Assembly: GCF_020297485.1 (NCBI RefSeq)
Contig: NZ_JAIWZC010000001.1
Location: 4,588,001 to 4,652,000 of the forward strand
From: Enterocloster clostridioformis
GTDB taxonomy: Bacteria; Bacillota; Clostridia; Lachnospirales; Lachnospiraceae
DNA: 64,000 nucleotides
Reading direction: 5' to 3'
Shown here in pieces: positions 17,498 through 25,513 of this stretch (position 1 is its first letter; every line of letters begins with the position of its first letter). The notes below the pieces were generated by a model that made no database searches, was not told the origin of the DNA, and saw only the letters and a program-made list of their open reading frames with translations. Made by a program: the position numbers and the translations under genes.

Positions 17498-18094
17498 ATG
17501 GAAGATAAAGAAAAGAATACGCAGATACCGGTTATACGGCTGGACCGCCAGCTTAAATATGAGGGAAACATTCTTAAAATATATGAGGACAAGGTCCTGG
17601 CAAACGGCCATGAGGCAAGGTGGGATTTCATCCATCACGACGGCGCCGCGGCTGTCCTGCCCGTTGCTGACGATGGAAAAATCCTTATGGTGCGCCAGTA
17701 CCGCAATGCTCTGGACCGTTATACCCTGGAGATTCCGGCAGGCAAGCTGGATGAGCCGGGAGAGCCAAAGGTGGAGTGCGCGTTCCGGGAGCTGGAGGAG
17801 GAGACCGGATACAGAGTGGAGTCACCGGAGAACCTGGAGTATCTTATGAGCCTTACCACGACTGTTGCGTTCTGCGATGAGGCCATTGACATATTCGTGG
17901 CCCACAACCTGATACCATCCCATCAGCATCTGGACGAGGATGAGGTGATCAATGTGGTTCCATGCAGCCTGGAGGAACTGGAGGACATGGTATACACAGG
18001 AAAGATTACGGACGGCAAGACCATTGCCGCCATTATGGCCTATGCCAGAAAATACCGTTCTGAGGATAAGAAGGACAGTATGGTGCGGGGCTAA
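17498..18094 (+). CDS. nudF: ADP-ribose pyrophosphatase, Nudix family
   Basis: The 198-residue protein has a clear Nudix box (GEPKVECAFRELEEETGY, about residues 90-107) inside the ADP-sugar pyrophosphatase layout: RQYRNALDRYTLEIPAGKLD before it and AxExIDIF-like residues after it. It probably cleaves ADP-ribose to AMP and ribose 5-phosphate as a housekeeping activity. GAGGAAGG precedes ATG 17498. In Bacillus subtilis nudF also lies near spoIIM and the XerD-type recombinase gene ripX, the same order as here, which supports the symbol. Confidence 0.88.
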   Translation: MEDKEKNTQIPVIRLDRQLKYEGNILKIYEDKVLANGHEARWDFIHHDGAAAVLPVADDGKILMVRQYRNALDRYTLEIPAGKLDEPGEPKVECAFRELEEETGYRVESPENLEYLMSLTTTVAFCDEAIDIFVAHNLIPSHQHLDEDEVINVVPCSLEELEDMVYTGKITDGKTIAAIMAYARKYRSEDKKDSMVRG

Positions 18095-18186
18095 GTCATA
18101 AACCATGAATTTCTGTCATACAGTAGTGGGGGAGAAGCTGCAGCGGATATGTTTCTTACCTGTAAACTGGGACAGGAGGATGATGC

Positions 18187-18729
18187 ATGGGAATGAGGTG
18201 GTTTAGGCTGCGTCTGGGAACGCTCACCTATGAGGACTGGCTGTTGTTCTGCTTTGTGTCAGGGATTTTTTGCGGTACGGCAGCCGCGCTGGTATTTGGC
18301 GGTCCTACGGTGCAGGGGTGTATCCTGGGGGCAGCGGGCTCCTTCGGAGGCGGAAACAGGGGAGTGAGGGAATTTATGACCGTATTCAGGCAGAGAGCGT
18401 TGGAAACCTGCGGCGGCTGGCTGGTCGGAATCACGGTGTGCAGCCAGATGCTGTTTGGGTTCCTGACCTTTTATGCGGGGATGAGTCTGGCAGTGGTGCT
18501 GTCCGTGCTGACCATCCGCAAGGGACTTTTGGGAATCGCCGCATTTTTATGTACGGTCCTGCCCCATGGTCTGGTCTATCTCCTGGTGTGGTACGTGCTG
18601 TCAGGCTGGTCCGGACAGATGCAGAAGAAGCTCCATATCCTGCCGGGACTTCTGCTGTTAATCATCACCGGCGCCGGGGCGTTTCTGGAGGTTTTCGTTT
18701 CTCCCTTCCTGTGGGGGATTTTTGGATAA
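18187..18729 (+). CDS. spoIIM: SpoIIM-like sporulation membrane protein
   Basis: The 180-residue protein is very hydrophobic, with about five membrane segments and a short basic N terminus. The segment around MLFGFLTFYAGMSLAVVLSVLTIRKGLLGI and the C-terminal FLEVFVSPFLWGI ending resemble the SpoIIM/DUF95 family, which acts with SpoIID and SpoIIP in engulfment of the forespore. The call rests on weak similarity plus synteny: Nudix, SpoIIM, then XerD. AGGAGG lies 6 bases before the ATG. It is slightly shorter than the usual 200-215 residues. An alternative is an unrelated small membrane protein, though the context makes SpoIIM the best reading. Confidence 0.7.
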   Translation: MGMRWFRLRLGTLTYEDWLLFCFVSGIFCGTAAALVFGGPTVQGCILGAAGSFGGGNRGVREFMTVFRQRALETCGGWLVGITVCSQMLFGFLTFYAGMSLAVVLSVLTIRKGLLGIAAFLCTVLPHGLVYLLVWYVLSGWSGQMQKKLHILPGLLLLIITGAGAFLEVFVSPFLWGIFG

Positions 18730-18768
18730 CGGAGCACAGGACACAAAGGATAAGTGGGGGAAGTGAAT

Positions 18769-19632
18769 ATGGATTGGCTGTTGTTTGCTTTCGGTTCAGC
18801 CGTGTTCGCCGGCCTGACTGCCGTCCTATCGAAAATCGGCGTCAGGGATACGGACTCGGATTTGGCTACTGCGGTCCGTACCGCAGTGGTTCTTGTGTTT
18901 TCGTGGATTATGGTGTTCCTTACCGGAATGGCCGGTTCCATAGGAACCATAAGCGGCGGAACCTGTCTGTTTCTGGTACTGTCCGGTGTGGCCACAGGGG
19001 CTTCCTGGCTGTTCTATTTCAGGGCTCTTCAGCTGGGGGATGTGAACAAGGTGGCTCCCATTGATAAATCCAGCACTATCCTGACCATGTTTCTGGCTGC
19101 CCTGATTTTGGGAGAGGGTCTTGGGGGAATGAAAATTCTGTGCATGGTCCTGATTGGGACAGGCACCCTGCTGATGATTCAAAAGCGGGAGGGAAGGGCG
19201 GAGCAGCCGGGGAACAGCGGATGGCTTGCGGCTGCCCTTTTATCGGCTGTATTTGCCAGCTTGACCGCCATTCTGGGAAAAATTGGAATACAGGGAGTGG
19301 AATCCAACCTGGGAACAGCCATCCGCACCTGCGTGGTGCTGGCAATGGCCTGGCTCCTGGTGTTCCTTCAGGGAAAGCAGAAGCATCTGGGGAGAATTGC
19401 GCCAAAGAGCTGGTTTTTCCTCATTATTTCGGGGTTTGCAACAGGAGCTTCCTGGCTGTGTTATTACAGGGCCCTGCAGGACGGGCCTGCCAGTATCGTG
19501 GTTCCCATTGATAAGCTCAGTATTCTGGTGACCATACTGTTTTCCAGAATATTCCTGGGGGAAAAGCTGGACCGCAAATCTTTTGCAGGTCTGGTTCTTC
19601 TGACCGCAGGAACGCTTCTGCTGTTATTCTAG
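18769..19632 (+). CDS. EamA-family (DMT) transporter with two EamA domains
   Basis: The 287-residue membrane protein has ten predicted helices formed by two repeated halves. The halves are visibly similar: each contains a (V/L)xAxLTAxLxKIGIxxxxxxxATAxRT-like start and an SGxATGASWLxYxRALQ(L/D)G...VAPIDK(S/L)S core. This is the drug/metabolite transporter (EamA) layout, usually an exporter of amino acids, metabolites or drugs. ATG 18769 follows GTGGGGGAAG; a GTG five codons earlier is also possible. Substrate unknown. It stands between spoIIM and the lipase remnant on the same strand. Confidence 0.88.
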   Translation: MDWLLFAFGSAVFAGLTAVLSKIGVRDTDSDLATAVRTAVVLVFSWIMVFLTGMAGSIGTISGGTCLFLVLSGVATGASWLFYFRALQLGDVNKVAPIDKSSTILTMFLAALILGEGLGGMKILCMVLIGTGTLLMIQKREGRAEQPGNSGWLAAALLSAVFASLTAILGKIGIQGVESNLGTAIRTCVVLAMAWLLVFLQGKQKHLGRIAPKSWFFLIISGFATGASWLCYYRALQDGPASIVVPIDKLSILVTILFSRIFLGEKLDRKSFAGLVLLTAGTLLLLF

Positions 19633-19648
19633 GGTTCCAAAAGGAGAG

Positions 19649-19894
19649 ATGTACGTGAAGAAGAGAAAAACAGTTCCCTGCCTTATCATCCGGGCCATGG
19701 ATGGTAAAAACGACGGGCTGGTGACACCGGAGTCCGCCATGTGGGGCGAATTTAAAGGAACCCTTTCCAACCGTAAGCACAGGGGGATATCCCACGGTGA
19801 TATGATTGATTTAACGCGTGAGGATTACAGGGAATCTTATGTTTTTTTGAGTTATGTGAGAAAAAATTTTTACCATTGCTTAACAACATATTGA
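19649..19894 (+). pseudogene. C-terminal remnant of a lipase/esterase (alpha/beta hydrolase)
   Basis: The 81-codon ORF contains the block DGKNDGLVTPESAMWGEFKG...HRGISHGDMIDLTRED. This matches the Asp- and His-bearing C-terminal end of bacterial triacylglycerol lipase/alpha-beta hydrolases. The rest of such an enzyme (the Ser nucleophile and about 300 residues) is absent, because the EamA gene ends 16 bases upstream. The normal last residues also look replaced by an out-of-frame tail. It still has a ribosome site (AAAGGAGAG), but it cannot form an active hydrolase. Most likely it is the scar of a deletion. Confidence 0.65.
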
Positions 19895-19940
19895 CATACA
19901 AAAATACCCCCTTCCAACATGTTGTATGTTTTATGTTAAT
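19878..19940. repeat. Long imperfect hairpin upstream of xerD
   Basis: TTAACA and ACATACAA at the left pair with TTGTATGT and TGTTAA at the right around a loop that holds ACCCCC and CCAACATG. It starts at the end of the lipase remnant. There is no good T-run right after it, so it is not a typical terminator. Confidence 0.4.
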
Positions 19941-19976
19941 CACCTGAAAATGGGGTCCAAAGTGGGAAAAATGTGT

Positions 19977-20005
19977 TTGATTTTATAGAAAAATGCAGAT
20001 ATAAT
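19977..20005 (+). promoter_or_regulatory. Promoter of xerD
   Basis: TTGATT is followed after 17 bases by a perfect TATAAT, about 60 bases before the xerD start codon. Confidence 0.75.
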
Positions 20006-20067
20006 GATAGTCAGCATACGATTTTGGGCCACTTTTTGTGAGAAACGGGTTAGGGGAAAATAGCGAT

Positions 20068-20952
20068 ATGACGTCCGATATAAAAAGCTTTGTGAGCTAC
20101 CTGAGGGATGTGAAAAAGACCTCCAGGAACACGGAAATTTCCTACCAGAGAGATTTGATGCAGCTGGCGTCTTTTCTGGAGGATAAAGGAATAACAGAAG
20201 TTGAAAAGGTGACTAAGACCAGTCTGAATTCATATATCCTTTTTTTGGAAAAAGAGGGGAAGGCCACGACCACCATATCCAGGGAACTGGCATCCATGAA
20301 GGCTTTTTTCAATTTCATGTTCAAAGAAGGACGAATCCGCAAGGACCCGGCGGAACTCCTGAAAGCGCCCAAAATTGAGAAAAAGGCCCCTGTCATACTG
20401 AGTGTCAATGAGGTCAACGCTCTGCTGGGCCAACCCGGCATGACAACATCCAAGGAGATACGGGACAAGGCCATGCTGGAGCTTTTGTACGCCACGGGCA
20501 TACGGGTGTCAGAGCTAATCGGGCTGGAGCTTTCGGATCTTAATATGCAGGTTGGCTACATCACTTGCAGGGATGGACAGAAGGAGCGCATGGTTCCTTT
20601 TGGAAAACCGGCCAAGCAGGCTTTGAGCGTGTATCTGGAAAAGGGGCGTCACGAGCTGCTTAAGGGTAAGGAATCCCAGTGGCTGTTCACTAATTGCAGC
20701 GGCAAGGCCATGAGCCGCCAGGGCTTCTGGAAGATTATCAAGTATTATGGGGAAAAGGCCGGTATCCAGGCAGATATAACCCCTCATACCCTGCGTCATT
20801 CCTTTGCTGCCCATCTGATTCGGGGCGGCGCCGACATCCATGCGGTCCAGGCCATGCTGGGCCATTCAGATTCCACCACCACCCATATGTACGCTGCTTA
20901 TTCCGGCAATACGGTGGGAGAAACCTACCGGGCGGCTTTGCCCAGGAAGTAG
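20068..20952 (+). CDS. xerD: Site-specific tyrosine recombinase XerD
   Basis: The 294-residue recombinase has the length and domain plan of XerD: an N-terminal SAM-like core-binding domain (to about residue 95) and a C-terminal catalytic domain. The catalytic set is visible: R146 in ATGIRVSEL, H240 and R243 in PHTLRHSFAAHL, H266 in MLGHSDSTTT, and the nucleophile Y275 in THMYAAYS. With XerC it resolves chromosome dimers at dif during division. Chromosomal role rather than mobile origin is supported by the neighbouring Nudix and SpoIIM genes. ATG 20068 follows TAGGGGAAAA; an upstream GTG would overlap the leader. A terminator follows. Confidence 0.9.
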   Translation: MTSDIKSFVSYLRDVKKTSRNTEISYQRDLMQLASFLEDKGITEVEKVTKTSLNSYILFLEKEGKATTTISRELASMKAFFNFMFKEGRIRKDPAELLKAPKIEKKAPVILSVNEVNALLGQPGMTTSKEIRDKAMLELLYATGIRVSELIGLELSDLNMQVGYITCRDGQKERMVPFGKPAKQALSVYLEKGRHELLKGKESQWLFTNCSGKAMSRQGFWKIIKYYGEKAGIQADITPHTLRHSFAAHLIRGGADIHAVQAMLGHSDSTTTHMYAAYSGNTVGETYRAALPRK

Positions 20953-20989
20953 GGTGGATGCGGTAATCATGTTTTAATGAGTCCTAATG

Positions 20990-21017
20990 AGTCCTGTCTT
21001 TTTGGCAGGGCTTTTTT
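20990..21017 (+). terminator. Terminator after xerD
   Basis: The stem AGTCCTGTC/GGCAGGGCT is followed by TTTTTT about 45 bases after the xerD stop codon. Confidence 0.8.
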
Positions 21018-21046
21018 GTTATGGCCCAGGGCAGCAGGTTTGAGAC

Positions 21047-21062
21047 GACTATTAAAATAGTC
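21047..21062. promoter_or_regulatory. Palindromic operator upstream of the BlaI-family gene
   Basis: GACTATT-AA-AATAGTC is a perfect inverted repeat with 7-base arms, placed 16 bases before the BlaI-type start codon. BlaI/MecI-family repressors bind such dyads ahead of their own genes. The operator is intact although the gene behind it is truncated. Confidence 0.65.
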
Positions 21063-21078
21063 ATTGAAGGGAGTTTAT

Positions 21079-21399
21079 ATGAAACCGGAACTATTTGACT
21101 CTGAACTTAAAATCATGAAAACACTGTGGAAGCATGGTGACTGCACGGCCGGTCAGATGGCTAAGCTGTTAAAGGACGAGATTGGCTGGAACCGCAATAC
21201 GGCCTACACGGTCATCAAGAAATGTATTGAAAAGGGAGCTGTGATCCGTCTGGAGCCCAACCTTCTGTGCAGGGCAGCCGTGACCAGGCAGGAGATTAAA
21301 GCTCCTTTGCCTGGCTCACATAAGAGAGAATCTGCTTTGCATAAGCGTCAGCCATGCCGTCCGGGGACAACATTTCCGGTTCATATTCCGCATAGGTGA
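21079..21399 (+). pseudogene. BlaI/MecI-family repressor gene truncated at its 3' end
   Basis: The first about 72 residues are a clean BlaI/MecI winged-helix domain: ELKIMKTLW, then GQMAKLLKDEIGWNRNTAYTVIKKCIEKGAVIRLEPN. Family resemblance stops near ...TRQEIKA, at about position 21296. This is exactly where the minus-strand nuclease gene ends. The remaining codons read antisense through that gene, giving a random-looking basic tail. The dimerisation helices (normally about residues 75-125) and the usual BlaR/M56 partner gene are missing. The ribosome site GAAGGGAG and a dyad operator are intact. It is probably a deletion or rearrangement scar; a short DNA-binding fragment could still be made. 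Confidence 0.7.
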
Positions 21400-22402
21400 G
21401 AGATGCCTTATATTCCCGCATGAGGACAGGGGACCATAGGCAGCCGAACTGTGGAAGAAAGAGGCCCTGCTTTTTGGTGTAGCAGGTTCTGGCAGTGGCC
21501 TTTGCGCGCGCATCCCTGTCCACATATTCGCCTACGCTTTTATGGATGGCCGTGTCTTCCACGGGCAGGTAATAATAGTCTTTATAGTTGGAATAAAAGT
21601 ACTTGAGCTCGCCCTGGAAGAGGGCAATATTGCACGCAAGAGTGTCCCGGCTCAGCTCCAGGCTTACCGGCGCGCTGTCGTATTCCAGGGGCACCGGGAT
21701 GGCGCAGGGGCTTTTTAAGGTCAGGCTGAGGAAGGGGCAGGCGTTTCCGGCCATGTCATCATAGGTGAAAAGCTGCTGGGATTCCAGTGAAAACGGGGCT
21801 TCCATCATATCCGCATAGCTCAGGATGGGCAGGATGGAGGGCATGCCCTTTAAGTCGTCCTCATTGTGGAGAATCAGCAGGTCGTACAGGAAGGATTCAT
21901 GGGTCATCAGGTATTCACGGTAGACCTCTATAAGCTGCCCTCCGTTGTATTTGTCATCCCGGGCTACGCCCAGGAACTGTTCTATGGATTTCTGTTTCAT
22001 GTTCTCGAGGCCCAGCAGCTTGCGGTAGGGCTTTATTTTTTTGTAGATATCCACGCTTTTTATGCGGTCAAAATCATAGGGCAGGTCCAGACGGCGGCAG
22101 CATTTTAACAGATAGGGGATATCAAAGCCGTCTCCGTTAAAATGTACCAGTATCTTAAAGCGCTCCATGAAGGTGAAGAAGGCTGTCAGAAGCTCCCTCT
22201 CGGATTCGCGCGAGTCAGCAAACCACTGTATGAGCCTCCAGCCAAAGCCGTCGTGGTATGTGCAGCCGATCAGGTACAGCTGGGATGTGTCGCCGGAAAA
22301 ACCAGTGGTTTCTATATCGAAAAACAGCAGGTCCTTAAGGGGTCCGATGCGGTCCAGAGGATATGTATCAGGTAAATCAACGGGATGTTTAATGGTTATC
22401 AT
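21296..22402 (-). CDS. RNase H-fold (DEDD) exonuclease-like protein, YprB type
   Basis: The 368-residue protein has an RNase H-like exonuclease domain. The first acidic pair is in LLFFDIETTGF (D29, E31), the second acidic block in LVHFNGDGFDIPYL, and later Asp/His candidates in LILHNEDDLKGMPSILPIL. This matches the YprB/RNase_H_2 family, thought to process DNA or RNA 3' ends; the biochemical role is poorly known. After residue about 200 comes a domain with no clear motif. The gene runs against the flow of its neighbours, and its 3' end overlaps the truncated BlaI ORF by 104 bases, which suggests a rearranged junction. It is the only minus-strand gene in this long plus-strand stretch. Confidence 0.82.
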   Translation of the reverse strand: MITIKHPVDLPDTYPLDRIGPLKDLLFFDIETTGFSGDTSQLYLIGCTYHDGFGWRLIQWFADSRESERELLTAFFTFMERFKILVHFNGDGFDIPYLLKCCRRLDLPYDFDRIKSVDIYKKIKPYRKLLGLENMKQKSIEQFLGVARDDKYNGGQLIEVYREYLMTHESFLYDLLILHNEDDLKGMPSILPILSYADMMEAPFSLESQQLFTYDDMAGNACPFLSLTLKSPCAIPVPLEYDSAPVSLELSRDTLACNIALFQGELKYFYSNYKDYYYLPVEDTAIHKSVGEYVDRDARAKATARTCYTKKQGLFLPQFGCLWSPVLMREYKASLTYAEYEPEMLSPDGMADAYAKQILSYVSQAKEL

Positions 22403-22621
22403 GTGTAATCACTCCTTTTTTAGCGGGAACCGGATATGAGCTGCGGTAAATTGCGGATATTCCCTATGGGTTAGTGTATACTAAAAAATCCGGAAACGCA
22501 AGTGTCTGATGGCCGGAGTCTGGTCCGAAACAGAATATTTGTTCGGCAGACTTGCATTGGATTCATGGGTATGATATGATGAAGGGCAGGACATTAGAGA
22601 GAGAAAGAACAGGAAGGATAT

Positions 22622-23251
22622 ATGATTTCTTACGTAAAAGGGCCTCTCGTGGCCATTGAGGAAGACGTTATCGTGGTGGAGGCAGGTCATGTGGGCCTGG
22701 CCATCCATGTACCTGTCTCCCTGCTTCCGGAGCTTCCGGGAATGGGGAAAGAGGTGACGGTTTATACATATTTTCAGGTAAGGGAGGATGCCATGACCCT
22801 CTATGGCTTCCTTCACAGCCAGGACAGGGACATGTTCAGGCAGCTGCTGGGGGTGAACGGCATCGGACCAAAGGGCGCATTGGGAATTCTCTCCGTGCTC
22901 CGACCGGACGATCTGCGCCTGGCCATTGTCAGCGAGGATGTGAAGGCCCTGGCCAAAGCGCCGGGCATTGGCAATAAGACGGCCCAGCGCCTGATTTTGG
23001 ATTTGAAGGACAGGATATCCATGGACGACGTGCTGGGGAACATGGCTGGCGGGGCCGGCATGGATGATGTGGATACAGGCGCATCCGTAGCCGGGCTGGT
23101 GGAAGCGGCCGAGGAGGCGGTCCAGGCGCTGGTAGCCCTTGGCTACACCAGCACGGAGGCATCCAGGGCAGTGAAGCAGGTGGAGGTCACGGACGGGATG
23201 ACTTCGGAGGATGTGTTAAAGGCGTCCTTAAAGCATCTGTCCTTCCTGTAA
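22622..23251 (+). CDS. ruvA: Holliday junction branch-migration subunit RuvA
   Basis: The 209-residue protein starts MISYVKGPLVAIEED, the OB-fold domain of RuvA. Two helix-hairpin-helix motifs follow (LLGVNGIGPKGALGILS and LAKAPGIGNKTAQRLILDLKD), and the C-terminal domain III (ALVALGYTSTEASRAVKQV) contacts RuvB. RuvA tetramers bind Holliday junctions and load the RuvB motor. AGGAAGG precedes the ATG. ruvB follows 41 bases downstream, the standard ruvAB pair. Confidence 0.97.
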   Translation: MISYVKGPLVAIEEDVIVVEAGHVGLAIHVPVSLLPELPGMGKEVTVYTYFQVREDAMTLYGFLHSQDRDMFRQLLGVNGIGPKGALGILSVLRPDDLRLAIVSEDVKALAKAPGIGNKTAQRLILDLKDRISMDDVLGNMAGGAGMDDVDTGASVAGLVEAAEEAVQALVALGYTSTEASRAVKQVEVTDGMTSEDVLKASLKHLSFL

Positions 23252-23292
23252 GGATTCTGGCAAAGGTGAAATTGGGATATGCAGAGGTGTAA

Positions 23293-24285
23293 ATGGAACG
23301 CAGGATTATAACAACGGAAGTAACGGCGGAGGACGAGCGCATAGAGACCACGCTCCGACCCCAATGTCTCAGGGATTATGTAGGGCAGGAGAAGATTAAG
23401 TCCACCCTTAACATCTATATAGAAGCAGCCAAGACCAGAGGGGAGCCTCTGGACCATGTGCTGTTTTACGGCCCGCCGGGACTGGGCAAGACTACGCTGG
23501 CAGGTATCATTGCCAATGAGATGGGAACCAATATGAAGGTGACCAGCGGCCCGGCCATTGAAAAGCCGGGAGAGATGGCGGCCATACTGAACAATCTCCA
23601 GGAAGGAGATGTGCTTTTCGTGGACGAGATACACCGTCTGAACCGTCAGGTTGAGGAGGTGCTGTACCCGGCCATGGAGGATTTTGCCATCGACATCATG
23701 CTGGGAAAGGATTCCACCGCCAGGTCCATACGTCTGGACCTGCCCCATTTTACCCTGGTGGGAGCCACCACCAGGGCAGGACTTCTCACCGCGCCATTAA
23801 GGGACCGGTTCGGAGTGATTCAGAGGCTGGAATTCTATACGCCGGAGGAGCTGAAAATCATTATCCTCCACTCTGCCAGGGTCCTGGGCGTGGAAATCGA
23901 AGCGGGGGGAGCCATGGAGCTGGCCAGACGTTCCAGGGGAACCCCAAGGCTGGCCAACCGTCTGTTAAAGAGGGTCAGAGATTTTGCCCAGGTCAAATAT
24001 GACGGCGTTATTACCCGGGAGGTAACGGATTTTGCCCTGGACATCATGGATGTGGACAAACTGGGACTGGACCAGAACGACAGGAATATCCTGCTGATGA
24101 TTATAGAAAAATTTTCCGGCGGTCCCGTGGGATTAGACACCCTGGCAGCGGCTCTGGGAGAAGATTCAGGAACCCTGGAGGAGGTATACGAACCATACCT
24201 CCTTATGAACGGTCTGATAAACCGCACCCCAAGGGGCCGCATGGCTACCGAAACAGCCTATCGCCACCTGGGCTTAGAAATGTAG
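23293..24285 (+). CDS. ruvB: Holliday junction DNA helicase RuvB
   Basis: The 330-residue AAA+ motor has Walker [10 protein letters not shown] (residues 60-68), Walker [10 protein letters not shown], sensor I VGATTRAG, arginine finger region PLRDRFG, and the C-terminal winged helix ending [12 protein letters not shown]. Length matches the family. It drives branch migration with RuvA during recombinational repair. The short gap after ruvA indicates one transcript. A promoter-terminator combination lies directly after it. Confidence 0.98.
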   Translation: MERRIITTEVTAEDERIETTLRPQCLRDYVGQEKIKSTLNIYIEAAKTRGEPLDHVLFYGPPGLGKTTLAGIIANEMGTNMKVTSGPAIEKPGEMAAILNNLQEGDVLFVDEIHRLNRQVEEVLYPAMEDFAIDIMLGKDSTARSIRLDLPHFTLVGATTRAGLLTAPLRDRFGVIQRLEFYTPEELKIIILHSARVLGVEIEAGGAMELARRSRGTPRLANRLLKRVRDFAQVKYDGVITREVTDFALDIMDVDKLGLDQNDRNILLMIIEKFSGGPVGLDTLAAALGEDSGTLEEVYEPYLLMNGLINRTPRGRMATETAYRHLGLEM

Positions 24286-24293
24286 AAACCGCC

Positions 24294-24323
24294 TTGTTAA
24301 GAAGGCTGGGGGTGTGGTATAAT
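24294..24323 (+). promoter_or_regulatory. Candidate promoter of the zapA leader
   Basis: TTGTTA and TATAAT are separated by 18 bases just after the ruvB stop. Transcription from here would read first into the hairpin terminator at 24349-24411 and then a GC-rich leader before zapA. Confidence 0.5.
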
Positions 24324-24348
24324 GTCCACGTAGGCAATGAGCAGTGCG

Positions 24349-24411
24349 AAAAAAGGCATGGGCAGATTGCCGTTGTGCTGGCACATAAGGAAATCTGCCC
24401 ATGTCTTTTTT
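24349..24411 (+). terminator. Strong terminator / possible attenuator between ruvB and zapA
   Basis: About 20 base pairs form between AAAAAAGGCATGGGCAGATT and AATCTGCCCATGTCTTTTTT (one G-U pair), with a nested GCC/GGC stem in the loop and a T-run. It ends ruvAB transcripts. Because a promoter-like sequence precedes it, it could also attenuate zapA expression. Confidence 0.85.
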
Positions 24412-24439
24412 CATAGGGTGAAGCCCGTGAGTGAGATGG

Positions 24440-24564
24440 AGCGCAGCGGAATCGAACGCGCACCGCGGAACAGGCGCGCGCAGTATAATCGGCCGCGCGC
24501 ACCCGAAACCGCCACACAAATCATCAGGACGCAAACCAGCAAAGCAGAAAGCAGGGGATTAGAT
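24440..24564 (+). other. GC-rich leader of zapA with an inverted repeat
   Basis: This 125-base stretch is far richer in CG than its surroundings. It contains GCGCGCGC and GCCGCGCGC flanking AGTATAATCG, so a TATAAT box sits in the loop of an inverted repeat at 24474-24500. No reading frame of interest is present. It may be a structured 5' leader or a small intergenic repeat. Confidence 0.45.
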
Positions 24565-25431
24565 ATGGATACAAAAAATTACACCCAAGTTTTAATAGAC
24601 GGAAAAGTATACACACTGGGCGGCAGCGAGGATGAGAGCTATCTCCAGAAAGCTGCCAGCTACGTAAACGAGAAAAACAGCGCCATGAGGAAGGTACCGG
24701 GATTCACCAAACAGAGTGCGGATTACCAGATGGTCATGACGGAGTTAAATATAGCAGACGATTATTTCAAAGCCATGGAATGGGGCGAGGGAATGGAGCG
24801 TCAGAAGAACGATATGGAGAAGGAGACCTACAGCTTAAAGCACGAGCTGGTCAGTACACAGATGAAGCTGGAGGCGGTGCTTAAGGATTTGGAGGAGCGC
24901 CAGAGGGAGCTGGATCGCCTGAACCGCCGCATTGCCCAGCTGGAAGGCGAATTAAAGGAAGCCAGAGAAAACCTTCAGAATCTCAGAACTAACTCATCCG
25001 CTGAGACCGAAAGTAAAGCCAGAGTGCAGGCAGAGGCAGTGGAGGAGATAGAGGAAACCGTGGAAATTGAGGCCGGCATTACACGGAGTGCCTCCCGTCC
25101 GGAACCTGTTTCCGGTTCCGCTGTCAGGGAAGCTTCTCAGCCTGAGACCGCTTCACAGACACCGGATGCGGACGCATCTGCGCAGCAGCCCGCTGCATCG
25201 GCAGACCAGTCTGATGAGAAGCGGCCGGCACCGTCTCTGCGGGTGTTAAACCCCGCGTCAGAAGCAGGCAGGGGAATGGCAGCAGCTTCCACTCAGGCAG
25301 CGGCAACCGCAGCACCGTCCGCAGCGCCTGTTACGGCCCCTCTCACAGGGGGGATGACGGATGAGGAGCTTGCCAGAAAGGCGCTGCAGGCAGCCAGAAA
25401 GGCCGGTTCCCACAAAGGTGGAAGAAGATAA
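24565..25431 (+). CDS. zapA: Cell-division protein ZapA with long C-terminal tail
   Basis: Residues 1 to about 90 form a ZapA domain (TQVLIDGKVYTLGGSEDESYLQKAASYVNEK...ADYQMVMTELNIADDYFKA). A coiled coil follows at about 85-145 (heptads rich in Leu/Glu/Arg). The remaining half (about 150-288) is an Ala/Pro/Ser/Glu-rich disordered tail. ZapA bundles FtsZ filaments at midcell. The usual protein is only 85-140 residues, so the tail is an unusual extension, though common in this clostridial lineage. ATG 24565 follows GCAGGGGAT; the open frame upstream runs through the terminator and is not coding. The U32 protease gene follows. Confidence 0.9.
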   Translation: MDTKNYTQVLIDGKVYTLGGSEDESYLQKAASYVNEKNSAMRKVPGFTKQSADYQMVMTELNIADDYFKAMEWGEGMERQKNDMEKETYSLKHELVSTQMKLEAVLKDLEERQRELDRLNRRIAQLEGELKEARENLQNLRTNSSAETESKARVQAEAVEEIEETVEIEAGITRSASRPEPVSGSAVREASQPETASQTPDADASAQQPAASADQSDEKRPAPSLRVLNPASEAGRGMAAASTQAAATAAPSAAPVTAPLTGGMTDEELARKALQAARKAGSHKGGRR

Positions 25432-25445
25432 GAGGATTACGAGGG

Positions 25446-25480
25446 GGATGTCTCATGGGGATACGTGAGGCATCTTTTAT
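25446..25480 (+). terminator. Terminator after zapA
   Basis: GATGTCTCA pairs with TGAGGCATC around a ten-base loop and is followed by TTTTATTT. Confidence 0.75.
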
Positions 25481-25513
25481 TTCAGGGTAACAGTTCAGGA
25501 AAGGTTGGACAAA

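Noticed and set aside
19921..19980. MraZ-type TGGGG repeats upstream of xerD
   Set aside because: Two TGGG-containing units are present but 12 bases apart instead of 10, and there is no mraZ or division cluster here.
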